DNA of 64,000 nucleotides from Amborella trichopoda (GCF_000471905.2 NW_006498192.1:1610409-1674408), one strand, 5' to 3'. Counted from the first letter of the stretch, positions 44,521 to 56,641 are shown. Notes: generated from the sequence alone by a model not told the origin. Numbers and translations: made by a program.

Positions 44521-46670
44521 TCTCTCTTACATTTCTAGGTGACACACCAAAACTAAGGTTAGCTTGTGGTAGTTTGATTTTTGGGTAACAAAGGAGAAGA
44601 TCCCTTGCTAGTAGATCTCTCTTTGATCTATATCTCATCTCTCCAAAGATCAATCCAAAAGAGTTTGAGAAAGACTAAGGCATTAAGGCAACACGTTAGA
44701 TAGTTGGTTCTAAATTGAGATCCATATGCAATTGAGAGGGTTTTACTATATGTAGGAGAATCAAGAGACCAATCATAGATCCCGAGCACTGGAGACTCGG
44801 TGTCAGGTATACTAAGCTCGTTTGAGGTAATATCCGGCAATTTTATTTCTTTAAATCATTATTTGTGATTTGATCTTATCTTCCCATAAAGCAATGAGTT
44901 AAGGTTTTGATTTAATGAATTATATTCAATAGTAGTAGCAAATGAGAACTGTGTTTCATGTCTTTTATTTATTTTTCAAGAGTTATTTGTTCGTAATTGG
45001 ACATTGTTAGTGGTCTTGCCAGTGTAAGAGTAAGAAAAAAAAAATTTTAATTTACATACATTGTGCTTGATCACATAATCCAACTTTCAGCTTCCGTATA
45101 CCCAGTTGCTTTCTTGAAAATCCAAATACTCCCTCTCTCTAGAGAGATTGGAATGAACAAGGTCCCTTCTCTCTCTATCTCTAGTTTCTAGTTTCAGACC
45201 TCAAATCACTGGTTGTCATTGTGCAAGATCTTCAATCACTGTGTGAGATTAGAGGGGCGAACAAAGGCTGGCTTGTTTCGAGTAAAGTCGAGCGGGAATG
45301 GAGGGGAAAGAAAATAGTTGAGATAGAGAGGGAAAAGAAAATAAAAAGATGGTTAAGGCCGCTTGCAAAGTGATGGGAAATGTTTTGTTACTCGAGGCAT
45401 GTGATATGCGCTTCAAGAGCATCGCTCTCCTTGGAGGTGGGGCGGACGGCCGAGATCATAACTTTTGATAATGACGTACTTTCCTTCTTAAAAAAGTATT
45501 TAACCAAGCTTGAAACTAAGGGCATGGGTAAGAATTTGGGATGTCTTATGTCTAAAGTTCTTGTTGGCAAAGGTGACCTTTTTGTGAACTTTGATTGGTT
45601 GACGCACATTCAAACTAAAAAAATTGTTTCATGCGGGTTGGACCACATTTCTACAATACGATGGTCCAGAGGTATAAAGTATCCATCTTAAAGATGGATG
45701 CAAATAGGTGGTCCATTTGAAAACAAGTGTAACCAATGGTCCAAATGTTTTCTTAATGTAATTATTATTTTTAGTTTTTTTTTTTTTCATATTCATGATC
45801 ACCATGTTGAAGATTATATATTCTCAAAAAATTAAGATCAAATTATATTTCAAAAATATATTTATTGTAAAGTCTACATTTTTACAATATGCGAACTGGC
45901 TGCATAGAAACTGCATCCTTCAAAATAATCATGTCTCATTTATTGCCTTCCCCAATTTGTAAGACATCCATAGTAAATCACCCCAACTTAAGGTAAGACG
46001 TCCACAGTAAATACGGTAAGGAGAAATGTTGGTGTGAATGTACGGCAATGTCTTACTTAAAATCTTGGATATGCGGCATAACAGAGAATAGCCTTTCCTA
46101 CTTAGAGGTTAGAACAAAAAAAAAGCAATAAAATGGTAAGACAATTTCTCTATAGTACTTAAACTTGCAGTACAATGCTCTCTACTCTCAATTTGCACAT
46201 TTCTTGAGGTTAAGTTTCCATGGACCAGTATGCATGCGTTGAGTCATGGCAGAATCATCTGCTAGGGGAATCTCAGAACCTGAAATTTTTAATTTTTAAA
46301 TATTTTTTAACTCACCGTGTAGCCATTAAACAATATCCATTTTGAATTTTTAAAACTCTACATCTCTCTCTTCTTTTTTTTGGTTTAAGGAAAATGCAGA
46401 GATCTAGAATGTTAAGAACTCATCACCTTGAAGAGCCTATAAATCACTGCTTAAAAGTGAGAACAAGGCTAATGCATTGTTTAAGCACCAAATCTGTCAT
46501 TTTTCCTAAATTGATTTAACAACAGTTTGAGTGTTTTCGGCTTAAACAAATGCCCCGGTTTGAGGGGTCTAAGGGTCTACACACGTTGATCCATGGATCG
46601 ATATAAAGTTTTCTCCATTTTGTAAGAGAAAAAAATGAAGGGGAGGCATAAAAGTAAAAATTCCTTCCAG

Positions 46671-47297
46671 GTTTGTGTAGCCGGAGGCGCAAGCAGCTCA
46701 GGCTACGAACGCACGGTCGAAGTGTACAAATCATGGATCGGCTCGTGGTGTCATGCAGGTGAAGTTCCAGACAGACTTGCAGGGCGACTGGCGGTATGGG
46801 CGGGCGGAGAGGGCGTGTGGTGTGGAGGGGTTGTGTATTGGATGACCTCAGCTCGACCCTTCAGGGTTGTGAACTGGAAGGGAGGTTGTATATGGGGGGA
46901 GGTTGAGGTCCCCACAGGCGGCCTTATCGGCTGTTCGGGGCTCGTAGAGAGAGAAGGGAATGTAGCTTTGGTGGGAGGAGATGGGTTTGGTGGAGTGTGT
47001 GTGTGGGAGTTGAAGGGAGAAGGGGAGTGGAGCGAGGTGGGGAGAGTGCCTAGAGATATGGTGGGAAGGTTGGTGAAGAGAGGGGCGGGTACCCACAAGT
47101 GTGTAGCTGGAGAAGGGGTTGTGTATGTGTATGGGGAGTCTAGAGAGGGGGTGGTGGTGTGGAGGAAAAGAGAGAAAGAGTGGGAGTGGGAGTTGGGGGA
47201 GGGATTGGAGCTTGGTTGTGGTGGTGAGAAGGGGTTTCCTATCAAGGGGGTGGTGGTGCAGCCTGGGTTGATGGCTTCTTGTGTGGATTCTTTTTAG
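46671..47297 (+). CDS. F-box/kelch protein, exon 2 (kelch repeats)
   Basis: Begins right after CAG at 46670, in frame with exon 1, and ends with TAG at 47295-47297; 208 codons, total protein 358 residues. Kelch-type strands are visible: VCVAGGASSSG...VEVYKSWIGSW (a GG doublet followed by spaced aromatic residues), then GVWCGGVVYWMTSA, NVALVGGDGFGGVCVWEL and EGVVYVYGESREG. Such repeats form a beta-propeller that binds the ubiquitination target. The exon is G-rich, in contrast to the AT-rich intron. The family is F-box/kelch-repeat proteins of plants; I cannot assign a specific orthologue or target. No stop or frameshift is seen. Confidence 0.85.
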   Translation, partial: VCVAGGASSSGYERTVEVYKSWIGSWCHAGEVPDRLAGRLAVWAGGEGVWCGGVVYWMTSARPFRVVNWKGGCIWGEVEVPTGGLIGCSGLVEREGNVALVGGDGFGGVCVWELKGEGEWSEVGRVPRDMVGRLVKRGAGTHKCVAGEGVVYVYGESREGVVVWRKREKEWEWELGEGLELGCGGEKGFPIKGVVVQPGLMASCVDSF

Positions 47298-47330
47298 AGT
47301 AAGAGAGAGAGAGATGATGGTGCACTAAAA

Positions 47331-47336
47331 AATAAA
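47331..47336 (+). terminator. Candidate polyadenylation signal AATAAA
   Basis: AATAAA 34 bp after the stop codon of the F-box/kelch gene, followed by a T-rich stretch. Plant poly(A) signals are loose, so later A-rich sites are also possible. Confidence 0.4.
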
Positions 47337-49550
47337 TTTTTCTTGATGTTGAATCCGGGAAGAAATTTGGTTAATTATCTTTTGATTATAATTGTTCATG
47401 CAAAGATTGGATGCTTTAGGAATCTTGAGATGTAACATTATTTCACTCTTCACTCAGCGGTGAGTTGCGTATAATAATTGAAGTTGTATACAATGATATC
47501 ATTTACCTTTCATACAAAGTGGTCGTTGTATACAATGATACTATTTATCTTTCATACAAGGTGGTCACAAATAATTATAGTTTGTGCGTGTTATAAAAAT
47601 CGAAAAAAATTCTTTTTTGAGCATGGTCAATGGATTAAATGCGGCCATCCAATTTCATATTTAATGGTCAAGATTAATTGTGAGTGCCTTATACCAAAAA
47701 TAAATAGTCTCATAATATACTTTTCTATAATAATTTATAAGTCCGCTAACATGTTATTATTAATTTATCAACAAGTAGACTTCAAATGGCAAAAGTCCGG
47801 CTTCATTTTTCTTGAAGGTGTCAATTCTTTTTTAGGGAGGCCATCTCGCTCACACAAGACTTTTGGGTTTCATTTTTTCTAAAGGGGTCAATCCTTTTAT
47901 GGGATTGTATACTATAAGATTTTACTTTTTCCTATAATGGAGGTTACAATCATATGTAAAATCCAATATATGCAAGTATGTCACAATATTCGAAGAATTT
48001 TATTTTGAATTTTATGATTCGTTAATTATATATTGTCAACCACCTGATTTTCAATTTAATAGTTAATAATAACTGTGACCTCCCTGTATCAAATGAAAAT
48101 AATATGGTTATATATTTTTTTTTTCTTTTACGAGAAAGGTCATCTCAGTCACAAAGTACTTTTCAACAAGTATCTTACACATGTTATAAATCTACATCTA
48201 TAGAGGGCCCTTTGGAGCCACGTATTGGTCGAAAATTGTGTAGCATTCACATATCAAATGGATACCTGAAACTATTAATATGATCACCTAATATTTATTC
48301 TCTTTAGGAAGTAACGCAAGAAAAGAGGCCGATTGAACGTCGACCTGAGACATTATGACATTTTATTTCTTTTAATATTACAATTTTATAAGTTGTTATA
48401 TAAATATAATATTTAAATGTTAATTAATATAAAATTGAAATATACTCTACAACCTCTAATTGGTTCAATTACCATTACATTAATAAACTTATAGACCTGA
48501 AATTTGGGGTGCTAACCTCCTCAGACCATGAAAAAAATAAAAAATAAAAGTAAAAAATTTGCATTATAATGTTATTACAATTTTAAACTAACAAATTCTT
48601 AAAACATTAACTAAAAAACTGTAAATATGTTATTTCATTGTTATAATTGTAATTAAAATCATGTTCAATATCATTAATTAACATTAAACTTTAAATTTAA
48701 CTGTAAGTATTTCTAATTACAAAGAGAGAACGCAGTGTCATTCACATTGTCAATTACTACCTAAGACTTTAGGCAGCCAAATTAGTAATTGTGTCCCCAT
48801 GTTCTAGAAATAAATAAACAACATTTGAAAACTTCAATCATCACTCTCTTCAATAAAATATTAAACTTGTCAATATTACTTCTTTTGAGTTCTGATAATT
48901 GTTTGAGATTCCCAAAGTAATAATAGTCAAAAATAGAATTTAACAAGTTCATGCCTATTTTTTTAAACAAACTTTGGGTGTTATTATTATTTCACATTTT
49001 TCCCATATATTTATTGAAAATAGCGGAAATTATTTGAAAATTATGACTTTTACTTAATAAAATGAAAACGTAGCCACTATCCTATTGTAGTTTGAAAACG
49101 AAATTTTACTCAAAAGGCAAGATACTAAAAAATTATAATTTTATATTAATAAAGTATCTAATTTCACATTGATTAAAATTGGTTCTCAATCAAATCATAT
49201 ATTTCAAATTATAGCTTTTAAAACTATATTTATGTATGCAAAAGTCATTTTTTAAATAAATTTATTAAAACCATTTCTTTGTTATAATTATTTTTTCCAA
49301 TTTTTGTGACAGATTGCTTTAATTTCTATTTATCTATTCTCCATTTATTAAACTATAGTTAAGGATAAGGGTGCATGACATTCATTTGGATGAGATATCT
49401 ATTGCAGAAAAGAGGTCAAGATAGAAAAGTAATAAATAGAGTTATCTCTAAGCTGGATTTATGAAAGTTTAAATTCTTATATCTTGGTGGGCGTATTACT
49501 CTGATCTAATCACCTCTATCTAATATGCTTGTGTACCTTCTCTCCTTGCT
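47337..49550. other. AT-rich intergenic region, no gene seen
   Basis: Downstream of the F-box gene. A direct duplication of about 50 bp (TATACAATGATA(T/C)(C/T)ATTTA with TTTCATACAA(A/G)GTGGTC) lies at 47486-47570. The rest is AT-rich with short frames lacking domains. A 134-codon plus frame at 47478-47882 has no recognisable family features and begins within that duplication. Confidence 0.5.
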
Positions 49551-50130
49551 TTAAGCGGAGGTCTAGTTGTACGACCTTAAACTACATGGTCCTAGTTGAA
49601 TGATTCAAAACTGCATAACCATGGTCCAAGCTATATGACCTTAAACCATAATGCACGTTCTGGTCGCATGACGATAAACTATTTTGCACAGGTCCTAGAG
49701 GCATGACCTTAAACTCAACCCCACACACGCGAACATGCCCTTTTACATGCATCTTCACGCACGTCCTCCCGAACCAACTCGTCCATGTGCGTGCACCACC
49801 TTCATAATTCCCTAGTGAATCCCTTCATTACCATTCATTGTTCCCCAATGAGCTTCACCCGTGCTCATAAAACGGCGAGCCATCCCACCATCCATACTCG
49901 TCGTCAGCTAGTGGGTCACCACTTTTCACCCACCATTCATACATCATCCATCTTTCATAGGTAGCTTCGTGTCATCTCCCCAAAGTGAGTCTAAACCACT
50001 ACCATACTCACTCCATGGCCCCCACAAATTGTCATTCATCACTACCACGGTCCAGTTGTATGACCTTAAACTATAGTGCATGTCCTGACCGCATGACGTT
50101 AAAAGGCTTCACACAGGTCACCATAAACAC
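49551..50130. repeat. Interspersed CATGACCTTAAAC motif repeats
   Basis: CGACCTTAAACTACATGGTC, TATGACCTTAAACCATA, CATGACGATAAACTA, CATGACCTTAAACTCA and TATGACCTTAAACTATA recur between 49574 and 50085, interrupted by GC-richer sequence. Matches the word pattern of 5030-5220. Confidence 0.6.
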
Positions 50131-50154
50131 GCCTTCACAAAAAAAAAGAATAAC

Positions 50155-50490
50155 GGGCATGGTGTATACCTGGACAAGGGAATGGCATGAGTAAAAATGA
50201 TGGACGGGCATAGTCATGAAACTATGAGTAAAAGAGTTCCGTGAAAATTAAAACCCGGGCATGGTAAAAATCCCAAAGGGCACTATGAGTAAAAATGGAA
50301 GAATAAGGGTGGAGAAATTTCATGGGTAAAAGAGTCTTAAATAAAAGGAAGGTGGTGAAAACCGTCTCTATGGCACCACTTCCCAAGTCCAAGTGAAAAC
50401 CCACAAAGGGCGCTTGGAGAATAAGCAAGTTGATGCAGCATTCGCCTCTATAGGCGGCTTCAGCCCGCATTCAAAGAGAAAAATCCTTGG
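50155..50490. repeat. GGGCATGGT...ATGAGTAAAA array, second locus
   Basis: Matches 25905-26340 in unit words and in the following GTTGATGCAGCATTCGCCTC and TATAGGCGGCTTCA block. Marks a second copy of the same large element in plus orientation. Confidence 0.65.
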
Positions 50491-51300
50491 TGTCACAATA
50501 TTAGGACTCAAAATATGAACTTCAAGCAAGATTCCAACAGCCTGAGTCCATCTGTAAAAAAGACTCAAAGGACAGAAGATTCACCAAAAAGGCAAGACAA
50601 GTCTCATGAAGAAGAGCATCATTCTTACAAGGTCGAATACACTTCAAAGATGCTAAAAGTGCCCCAAGAAAGCCAAGTCAGCTAGACCTTGGGCCTGCTA
50701 TGCATCAACAGGATTGAGCCCTCAGGGGACGCCTTGGACAAAGAAAGGAGGTATCCTGCTTGTTGAAACTGCTAGCAGTGGGCAGGAGTTATACCCAAAG
50801 CCGGTCACCTTGATAAACTGAGGTACCTTGCCCTCCAAGTACATTATGGTGCACAACACAGATGGACGCCAACCAACGGCCCTTTAGCAGACCATCCAAA
50901 ACCAACAACAAAACAAAACAAACCCAAACTAAATGGGAAAAATTCCTTTAACATGGCAGTCCATCGTCAGACGGGCTTGATTCAGACTAACGAGGTTCGT
51001 ACAAAATCCTCAGCTGTCAGAATCACAAACAATCCACGCGAGGGTGAGGAATTTGATAGGATCCCTAAAAAAAGTCTCTTCTCCCCCTAACTCTCAACGG
51101 ATGGACCTGTACATTGCATCCAAACGTCTGAGCATAGTAACAGCATTGCATGGATCTCCTCGACATTCACGTGGTCCTGTGGCTAGAAAGAAAAAAGTAA
51201 TAAAGCCTAAGCAAATTTTCTGAATATTGTCCTTCTCTCTTCTCTCGAAGCACAACATTCGGCGAGACAAGCTGTTTGAACACAATTTTCAGCTCCTTGG
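50491..51300. other. Unassigned, upstream part of LTR locus
   Basis: No gene recognised. Probably LTR or internal sequence of the Tat-like element by position. Confidence 0.35.
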
Positions 51301-52720
51301 GTCCTCGATGCCCAGTGGAATTTCTGACAGTATCAGAATTGCCCCAAAATAGGTTAGAATATTCCTAAGCACTCCAAAAGGCCACTTGCCGAGTTTCATT
51401 GTAATCCGATATGTCTAAGGTAGTGCAGATAAAGAAATAATTTTGATAAAATCAGCCTCTATCACCTTGAAACGGACCCTATAACTAGAACTCTATTTTC
51501 GGTGCATCAAACAGCTATGGAACCACCGCCACTAGATCCGACGCGATAAAAAGCCCCTAGGTTTCGTCTTAAAAGGACGTCTCAAGACAAAGTTATGGGT
51601 AAATTACCAAAAAAGGGTAGGCTTCACACTATTCCCATGCACCCTCCCTGCACCAAATCACCATTAATGGTGACTGTTTTCATAGTCACGAGCAACAACT
51701 TCGAAGACTCGTATATCACTCGTCTTAAGTCGGATCGTGCTCAAATTTGGTGAGCATGTTCGTCTTGTCAAGATAAGCGTTTTGATATGTGGCACGACCC
51801 GTGATGATACCCGAGCAGGTAGAAAAACTAGAGAGAATTTAACGATTTGTGAAGATAGTTGCAGAAAATTCAGCAGCAGCACGCATCATTCGAGCTGCCA
51901 TATCACAGCGCTTGCGTACCCGATCAATGTGAAACCAATTACATTATGTACGTAAGGTCCGAGGCTATGTTTGGTCTGATCCCCACATACGATGAACGGT
52001 TGGATTCGGCACACGAAGGCATCAAATTTTCTGTAAATTTCGGCCGCCGGATTTCGAGATTCGAACCAAAATCCCAAGATGATGAAATCTTCGTCCGAAC
52101 ACGAAATCAAGCTACATTTATTGCAACGTGAATGTGACAGCATGCTCAATGAAATTTAGTGAAGAAGTCAAAGAAAAATATTAAGAAACAAGCACACTAT
52201 GGATTAGAAGTTTCAAGATTTATACAAATTTCGAGTTGCATGATCGTGGCCTAAAAGCACTATCTGTGGCTCGAAGTTGGTATCAAATTGATCGTCATGC
52301 CGAGTCCGACAAGAAAGAAATCATCTTTTGGCCAAACAGACATCAGAGCAACCTTGAATCATCCATGAAAGATCACGCAAGTTTTAGGGCAGCAACAAGG
52401 ACTGTTTTGGAATATCATGTATTGTTGGGTAGGGGCAAAACAGTCCTTTTGCACCTATTTTTAGAATTATTTTTAATTCAATTAAATTGTAATTATCTTC
52501 AATTTAGATAGTTTTTGGGCGTACGTCCATGTTTTGGGCCCAATTCTATAAGTACATACAAAACCTACTTGTCAAGTACCCTTAATTTTTCAATCTCATG
52601 AATAAAATTTGGGAGTTTTCACATTGAAATTGTGGACACGTCTTGGAGAGAGAGAGAGGAGAGAGAAGAAAAATTCTCGTACCCTTTGGTGAAAGTAACT
52701 TTCTCTCTCTGTTTGAAGAC
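51301..52720 (+). repeat. LTR body, first of a tandem pair
   Basis: Aligns end to end with 52775-54180 at an offset of about 1470-1477 bp. Shared blocks are a CAGAATTGCCCCAAAA-like start, GACCC(T/C)ATAACTAGA, AAGTTATGGGTAAA, CACACTATTCCCATG, GATATGTGGCACG, GATCACGCA and the TATA region. The U3-type module 51540-51660 also occurs at 27420, 29580 and, inverted, near 3700. Confidence 0.8.
52547..52554 (+). promoter_or_regulatory. LTR TATA box, first copy
   Basis: TATAAGTA, exactly 1477 bp before TATAAATA of the second copy, in matching surroundings. Confidence 0.5.
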
Positions 52721-52774
52721 ATTTTTCACCACCATGGGGCGCCGATGGCGAATAAAAGGGAGAAGCCGGTCAAT

Positions 52775-54180
52775 AAAACCTGACAAACAGTGGAAGTTTT
52801 GACAGTCCTGTAATAGCCCCAAAACTGATTAAGATCTTCATAATAACTCTTAAAAGTCTCCTGCCAAGTTTCGTCGCATTCTAACATCTCTAAGTTAATG
52901 CAGACTAGAAACAATTTAGGAAAAATTAACCTCTAGCATCGTGAAACAGACCCCATAACTAGAGCTGTATCTTCAGTGTCAAATTATAGTGGGACCACCC
53001 CCATTGGATCTAGCACGGTTTAAAACCTTGTGGGTCAACTTTCGACTTAATCGGGCACTATAAGACAAAGTTATGGGTAAAATACCGAAAAGGGGTAGGC
53101 CGCACACTATTCCCATGTGGCCTCTCTGCACCAAATCACCATTAAAGGTGACTATTTTTACAGCCATGAGCAGTAACTTTTGAGGTCCATATCTCATTCG
53201 TCCCGAGTTGGATCGTGCTCAAATTCTTTGAGCGTGTTCGTCTCGTCAAGACGAGCATTTCGATATGTGGCACGCCTCGTGACAATGCCCGAACAAAGAG
53301 AAAAGCTAGAGATAAATTGCTAATCCGTAACGAAAGTTGCAGGAAAATCAACAGCGACACGCCTTGCTCGAGCAACCAAATCACAACGTTCGCGCATCGG
53401 ATTGACACGAGACTAGTTCTATCGTATGCATAAGGTCTAGAGCTATCTCTGGTTCGAACTCTATACATGATGAATGGTCGGATTTCATACACGAAGCCAA
53501 TAAAGTGACTGTAAATTCTAGCGTCGAAATTTCAAATTCTGGCCAAAACTCCAAAGTTGTAAAATCTTCGTCCGGGCATGAAATCGAGCTGCGTTTGTTG
53601 CCACGGAATCGTGACGGCATGCTCAGTGTGATCCAATGAAGAAATCATGTAAAAATATCAAGAAACGAGTACACAATCGATTTGAAGTTTTCAATATTCA
53701 TCCAAATTTCAAGTCGCATGATCGTGCTTAAAAACATGATCCATTGCTCAAATTTTGCATCAAATCAATCGCCATGCGGAGCCCTACAAGAGAACAATTA
53801 TCTTTCAGACAAACGGGCACCAGAGCAACCTCAGATCATCCACGGAAGATCACGCACATTCTATGGCAGCAGTAGGGACTATTTTAGAATTCCATGAATT
53901 GTTAGGTAGGGGCAAATCAGTCATTTTGTACCCTATTTTCTTATTTCTTTTCATTAAAATAAACCTTAATTATCATCAATTAGGGTTAGGTTTGGGTGAT
54001 CCACCTACGTTTTAGCCCTAGTCTATAAATATACGCTATCTCTCATTGAGAAGAGGCTGGAAATATCACTGTAAAGGATCCCCCTTTCGTTCTCTACGAT
54101 GAGCAATAAAGTTTGAGATTCTTTCTTGAACTTGTGAGTGCTTCTTGGAGAGAGAGAGAGGAGAGGGAAAGTTTAGAGCG
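52775..54180 (+). repeat. LTR body, second of a tandem pair
   Basis: Diverged direct repeat of 51301-52720; both end with GAGAGAGAGAG(G)AGAG purine runs and lead into CT-rich sequence. This copy continues into the CT tract, the 87-bp array and the LTR end that precede the element's coding part. Confidence 0.8.
54024..54031 (+). promoter_or_regulatory. LTR TATA box, second copy
   Basis: TATAAATA in the context AGTCTATAAATATACGC, the best TATA of the family. A GAGCAATAAAG poly(A)-like word lies about 75 bp downstream, as expected for an R region. Confidence 0.5.
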
Positions 54181-54184
54181 GTAT

Positions 54185-54391
54185 CCCTCCCACCTTCAAA
54201 GTATTTTCTCTCTCTTCCTTTCTTCTCTCTTTCTTTTCTTCTCTTCTTCTCTTTCTTCTTCGTTTCCTCTGCTGATTCTTTCTCAAAGGCCATGCACAGC
54301 AATGGCAGTGCCATGCATGCCTCTTTTTCTCTTCCTCCTCCTGTGACTTCGCAAGTTATGCATGGCAATGGCACCGCCATGCCCGAGCTGC

Positions 54392-54428
<37 letters not shown>

Positions 54429-54982
54429 NNNNNNNNNNNNNNNNNNNNNNNNNNNNNNNNNNNNNNNNNNNNNNNNNNNNNNNNNNNNNNNNNNNNNNNN
54501 NNNNNNNNNNNNNNNNNNNNNNNNNNNNNNNNNNNNNNNNNNNNNNNNNNNNNNNNNNNNNNNNNNNNNNNNNNNNNNNNNNNNNNNNNNNNNNNNNNNN
54601 NNNNNNNNNNNNNNNNNNNNNNNNNNNNNNNNNNNNNNNNNNNNNNNNNNNNNNNNNNNNNNNNNNNNNNNNNNNNNNNNNNNNNNNNNNNNNNNNNNNN
54701 NNNNNNNNNNNNNNNNNNNNNNNNNNNNNNNNNNNNNNNNNNNNNNNNNNNNNNNNNNNNNNNNNNNNNNNNNNNNNNNNNNNNNNNNNNNNNNNNNNNN
54801 NNNNNNNNNNNNNNNNNNNNNNNNNNNNNNNNNNNNNNNNNNNNNNNNNNNNNNNNNNNNNNNNNNNNNNNNNNNNNNNNNNNNNNNNNNNNNNNNNNNN
54901 NNNNNNNNNNNNNNNNNNNNNNNNNNNNNNNNNNNNNNNNNNNNNNNNNNNNNNNNNNNNNNNNNNNNNNNNNNTCTCTCTC

Positions 54983-55015
<33 letters not shown>
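54185..55015. repeat. CT-rich tract flanking an assembly gap
   Basis: TCTCTC and TTCTT runs on both sides of the N block, with two hairpin-like words between them (around CATGCACAGC...GCCATGCATG at 54291-54320 and GCATGGCAATGG...GCCATGC at 54360-54383). The same architecture as the inverted arrays at 1524-2690. Confidence 0.8.
54429..54974. other. Assembly gap (546 N)
   Basis: N run bounded on both sides by (CT)n, so the gap is very likely a microsatellite that could not be assembled; its true length is unknown. Confidence 0.99.
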
Positions 55016-55017
<2 letters not shown>

Positions 55018-55204
55018 TCGTTTCTTTTCTTCAGCATGGTTCATGCATGGCGTTAGTTGTCGTTGTACATAACTCCATCTGAAGGAGCACACCATGAGCC
55101 GAGCCGTGCTCAAGCAGTGGGTCAGGCTCCTGTTTCAGTTCCAGAATTGGAGTCACGCAACCGTGGACTATCTTTCTTCCTCTTATGGGTCGCAGACGGT
55201 GATG

Positions 55205-55850
55205 CCTATCCCCGCCGGCTGGGATCTCACCCATGTTTCGCGCCCATCGCAGATGATGATGCCTATCGTTGCTCGCGAAGGGTCGCGGCGATGCGTAACA
55301 CTGTCTGCAGGCTTTTCTTGCACCCTGTGCCTATCGCCTATGGCGATGCCTATCGCCGCCCGTGAAGGGTGGTGGTGATGCGTAATGCCGTACGTAGGCT
55401 TCTCTTGCGCCGTACGCCAATTGCAGATGGCGATGCTTATCTCTGCCTACGAAGGGTCGCGACGATGCGTAACGCCGTCCACATGCTTCTCTTGCGCCCT
55501 GCGCCTATCGTAGATGGCGATGCCTATCACTGCCTGCGAAGGGTCGCGGCAATGCGTAATGTCGTCCACAGGCTTCTCTTGCGCCCTACTCCTATCGCAG
55601 ATGGCAATGCTTATCTCCACCCTCGAAGGGTTGTGGTGATGCGTAACGTAGTCCTCAGGCTTCTCTTGCACCTTGTGCCTATCGCTACCGGCGAAGGGTC
55701 GAGGGGATGCGAAACGCCGTTTACAGGCTTCTTTCGTGCGCTCTATACCTATCGCCACGTGCTGCCTTCTTGTGTTGCCGACAGCGATGGCTAACGCCAT
55801 CTGCAGTTCATTGCTCGTCCTTACTCGCAATTGTGGAAGGCGATGCCTAA
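55205..55850. repeat. 87-bp GC-rich tandem array in the LTR
   Basis: GATGCGTAA recurs near 55288, 55376, 55464, 55551 and 55638, an 87-88 bp period. Units contain GCAGATGGCGATGCCTATC, CGAAGGGTCGCGG and AGGCTTCTCTTGCGCC. About six units plus a decayed one to 55850. Eighty-seven is 29 codons, so open frames on both strands are by-products. Confidence 0.85.
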
Positions 55851-56623
55851 CGTCATCTGGGACCTTCTCTTTCCTTCTTCTCGCATCTTCTCTTCGCTTT
55901 CTTCTCTTCGCTTTCTTCTCTTCTCTTCTCTTCGCTTCTCGCTTGACTGAAGGATAGACTCAATTTAGTATTGTTATAGCGGTCTAGCTGTCGAGCAGTA
56001 TTACTGTCGTGCTGGTCCAGAGTATCATGCCCATTTTGCTGCCACACCAGATTAGGGCAGTCATATCAGCCTTAGGTTCAAGTAGTATTGCCGTCGTGTC
56101 AATCTGAGTTATCATGCCCTTCTTGTTACCACTTCGAGTCGGTAACCGTACTTGTCCAGCTATCATGCTAGCCTTGTCCCCTTGTCGAGTCCTCTTCTCT
56201 TTTCTCCTCTTATTCATCACCCTAATTCTCATCTTCTTTGCCATATGAATGTGCATTGTCCTAAGACAAGGGTGGGTCCTTTGTCCCACTTGTCTTGCAA
56301 ATTAACCATATTAGTGTTGTGCAGAAAGCAAGGAGATTACAGGTCAAGGGAGGTGAGTCTAAACTAGTTGAAGCAGCTGGGAGGCTTTCTATCATGATCT
56401 AAGAGGGCACTTGCGTGAGTCAACCCGAGTAAGTCACGGAACTAGGTGAGGTTGGTCCCCACCTCACGTTCAAAATTCCTCTCTCACCAGTTGGGCACCT
56501 GCCCTTGTCCTGTGAACAAGGTTCCCGAGAGGGCAGTCTCAGGTCCCTGGTCTTTTGAACCCGAGACACGTGTCACCCGATCATCTAGATCTAAGGAGGC
56601 GAGATCGAGGCATCCGACTAGCT
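55851..56623 (+). repeat. LTR end region, copy B of the Tat-like family
   Basis: 55930-56400 matches 440-765 near the window start. It runs through a CT-rich part, a GAGCAGTATTACTG block, CCCACTTGTCTT, and ACAGGTCAAGGGAGG. It continues past the point where the left copy stops, through GAGTCAACCCGAGTAAGTCA, to the primer-like site at 56624. The exact LTR terminus was not identified. Confidence 0.65.
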
Positions 56624-56641
56624 TGGCGACTCCACTAGGGA
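56624..56641 (+). other. Primer-binding-like site
   Basis: TGGCGACTCCACTAGGGA, of the TGGCGACTC-type form found after the 5' LTR in Tat/Ogre-type Ty3/gypsy elements. It lies 86 bp before the first ATG of the leader ORF. Which tRNA it pairs with needs a tRNA 3'-end comparison. Confidence 0.5.

Larger units (their letters stand above)
38163..46670 (+). other. Intron of the F-box/kelch gene (8508 bp)
   Basis: Donor CAG|GTTAGT; acceptor TTCCTTCCAG|GTTTGT. The intron is AT-rich and holds no other convincing gene. It contains at least five tandem arrays, listed separately (39580-40800, 40838-40950, 41180-41245, 43610-43830, 44231-44520). The large size is best explained by repeat insertion and expansion. 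Remaining stretches (38200-39550, 41260-43600 and 44550-46600) are unassigned AT-rich sequence. Confidence 0.75.

Noticed and set aside
46751..47245. 164-codon minus-strand frame opposite F-box exon 2
   Set aside because: Pro/Ser/Thr-rich shadow of the G-rich kelch exon; the plus strand has the domain motifs and splice junction.
47478..47882. 134-codon plus frame downstream of the F-box gene
   Set aside because: It starts in a local duplication, has no domain, and the AT-rich composition matches the neighbouring non-coding DNA.
54066..55113. Frames of more than 230 codons across the gap
   Set aside because: Most of their length is N; the ends are CT/GA microsatellite.
55057..55957. Frames of 94-141 codons in the 87-bp array
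   Set aside because: The unit is exactly 29 codons long, so all frames without a stop stay open; no family features.
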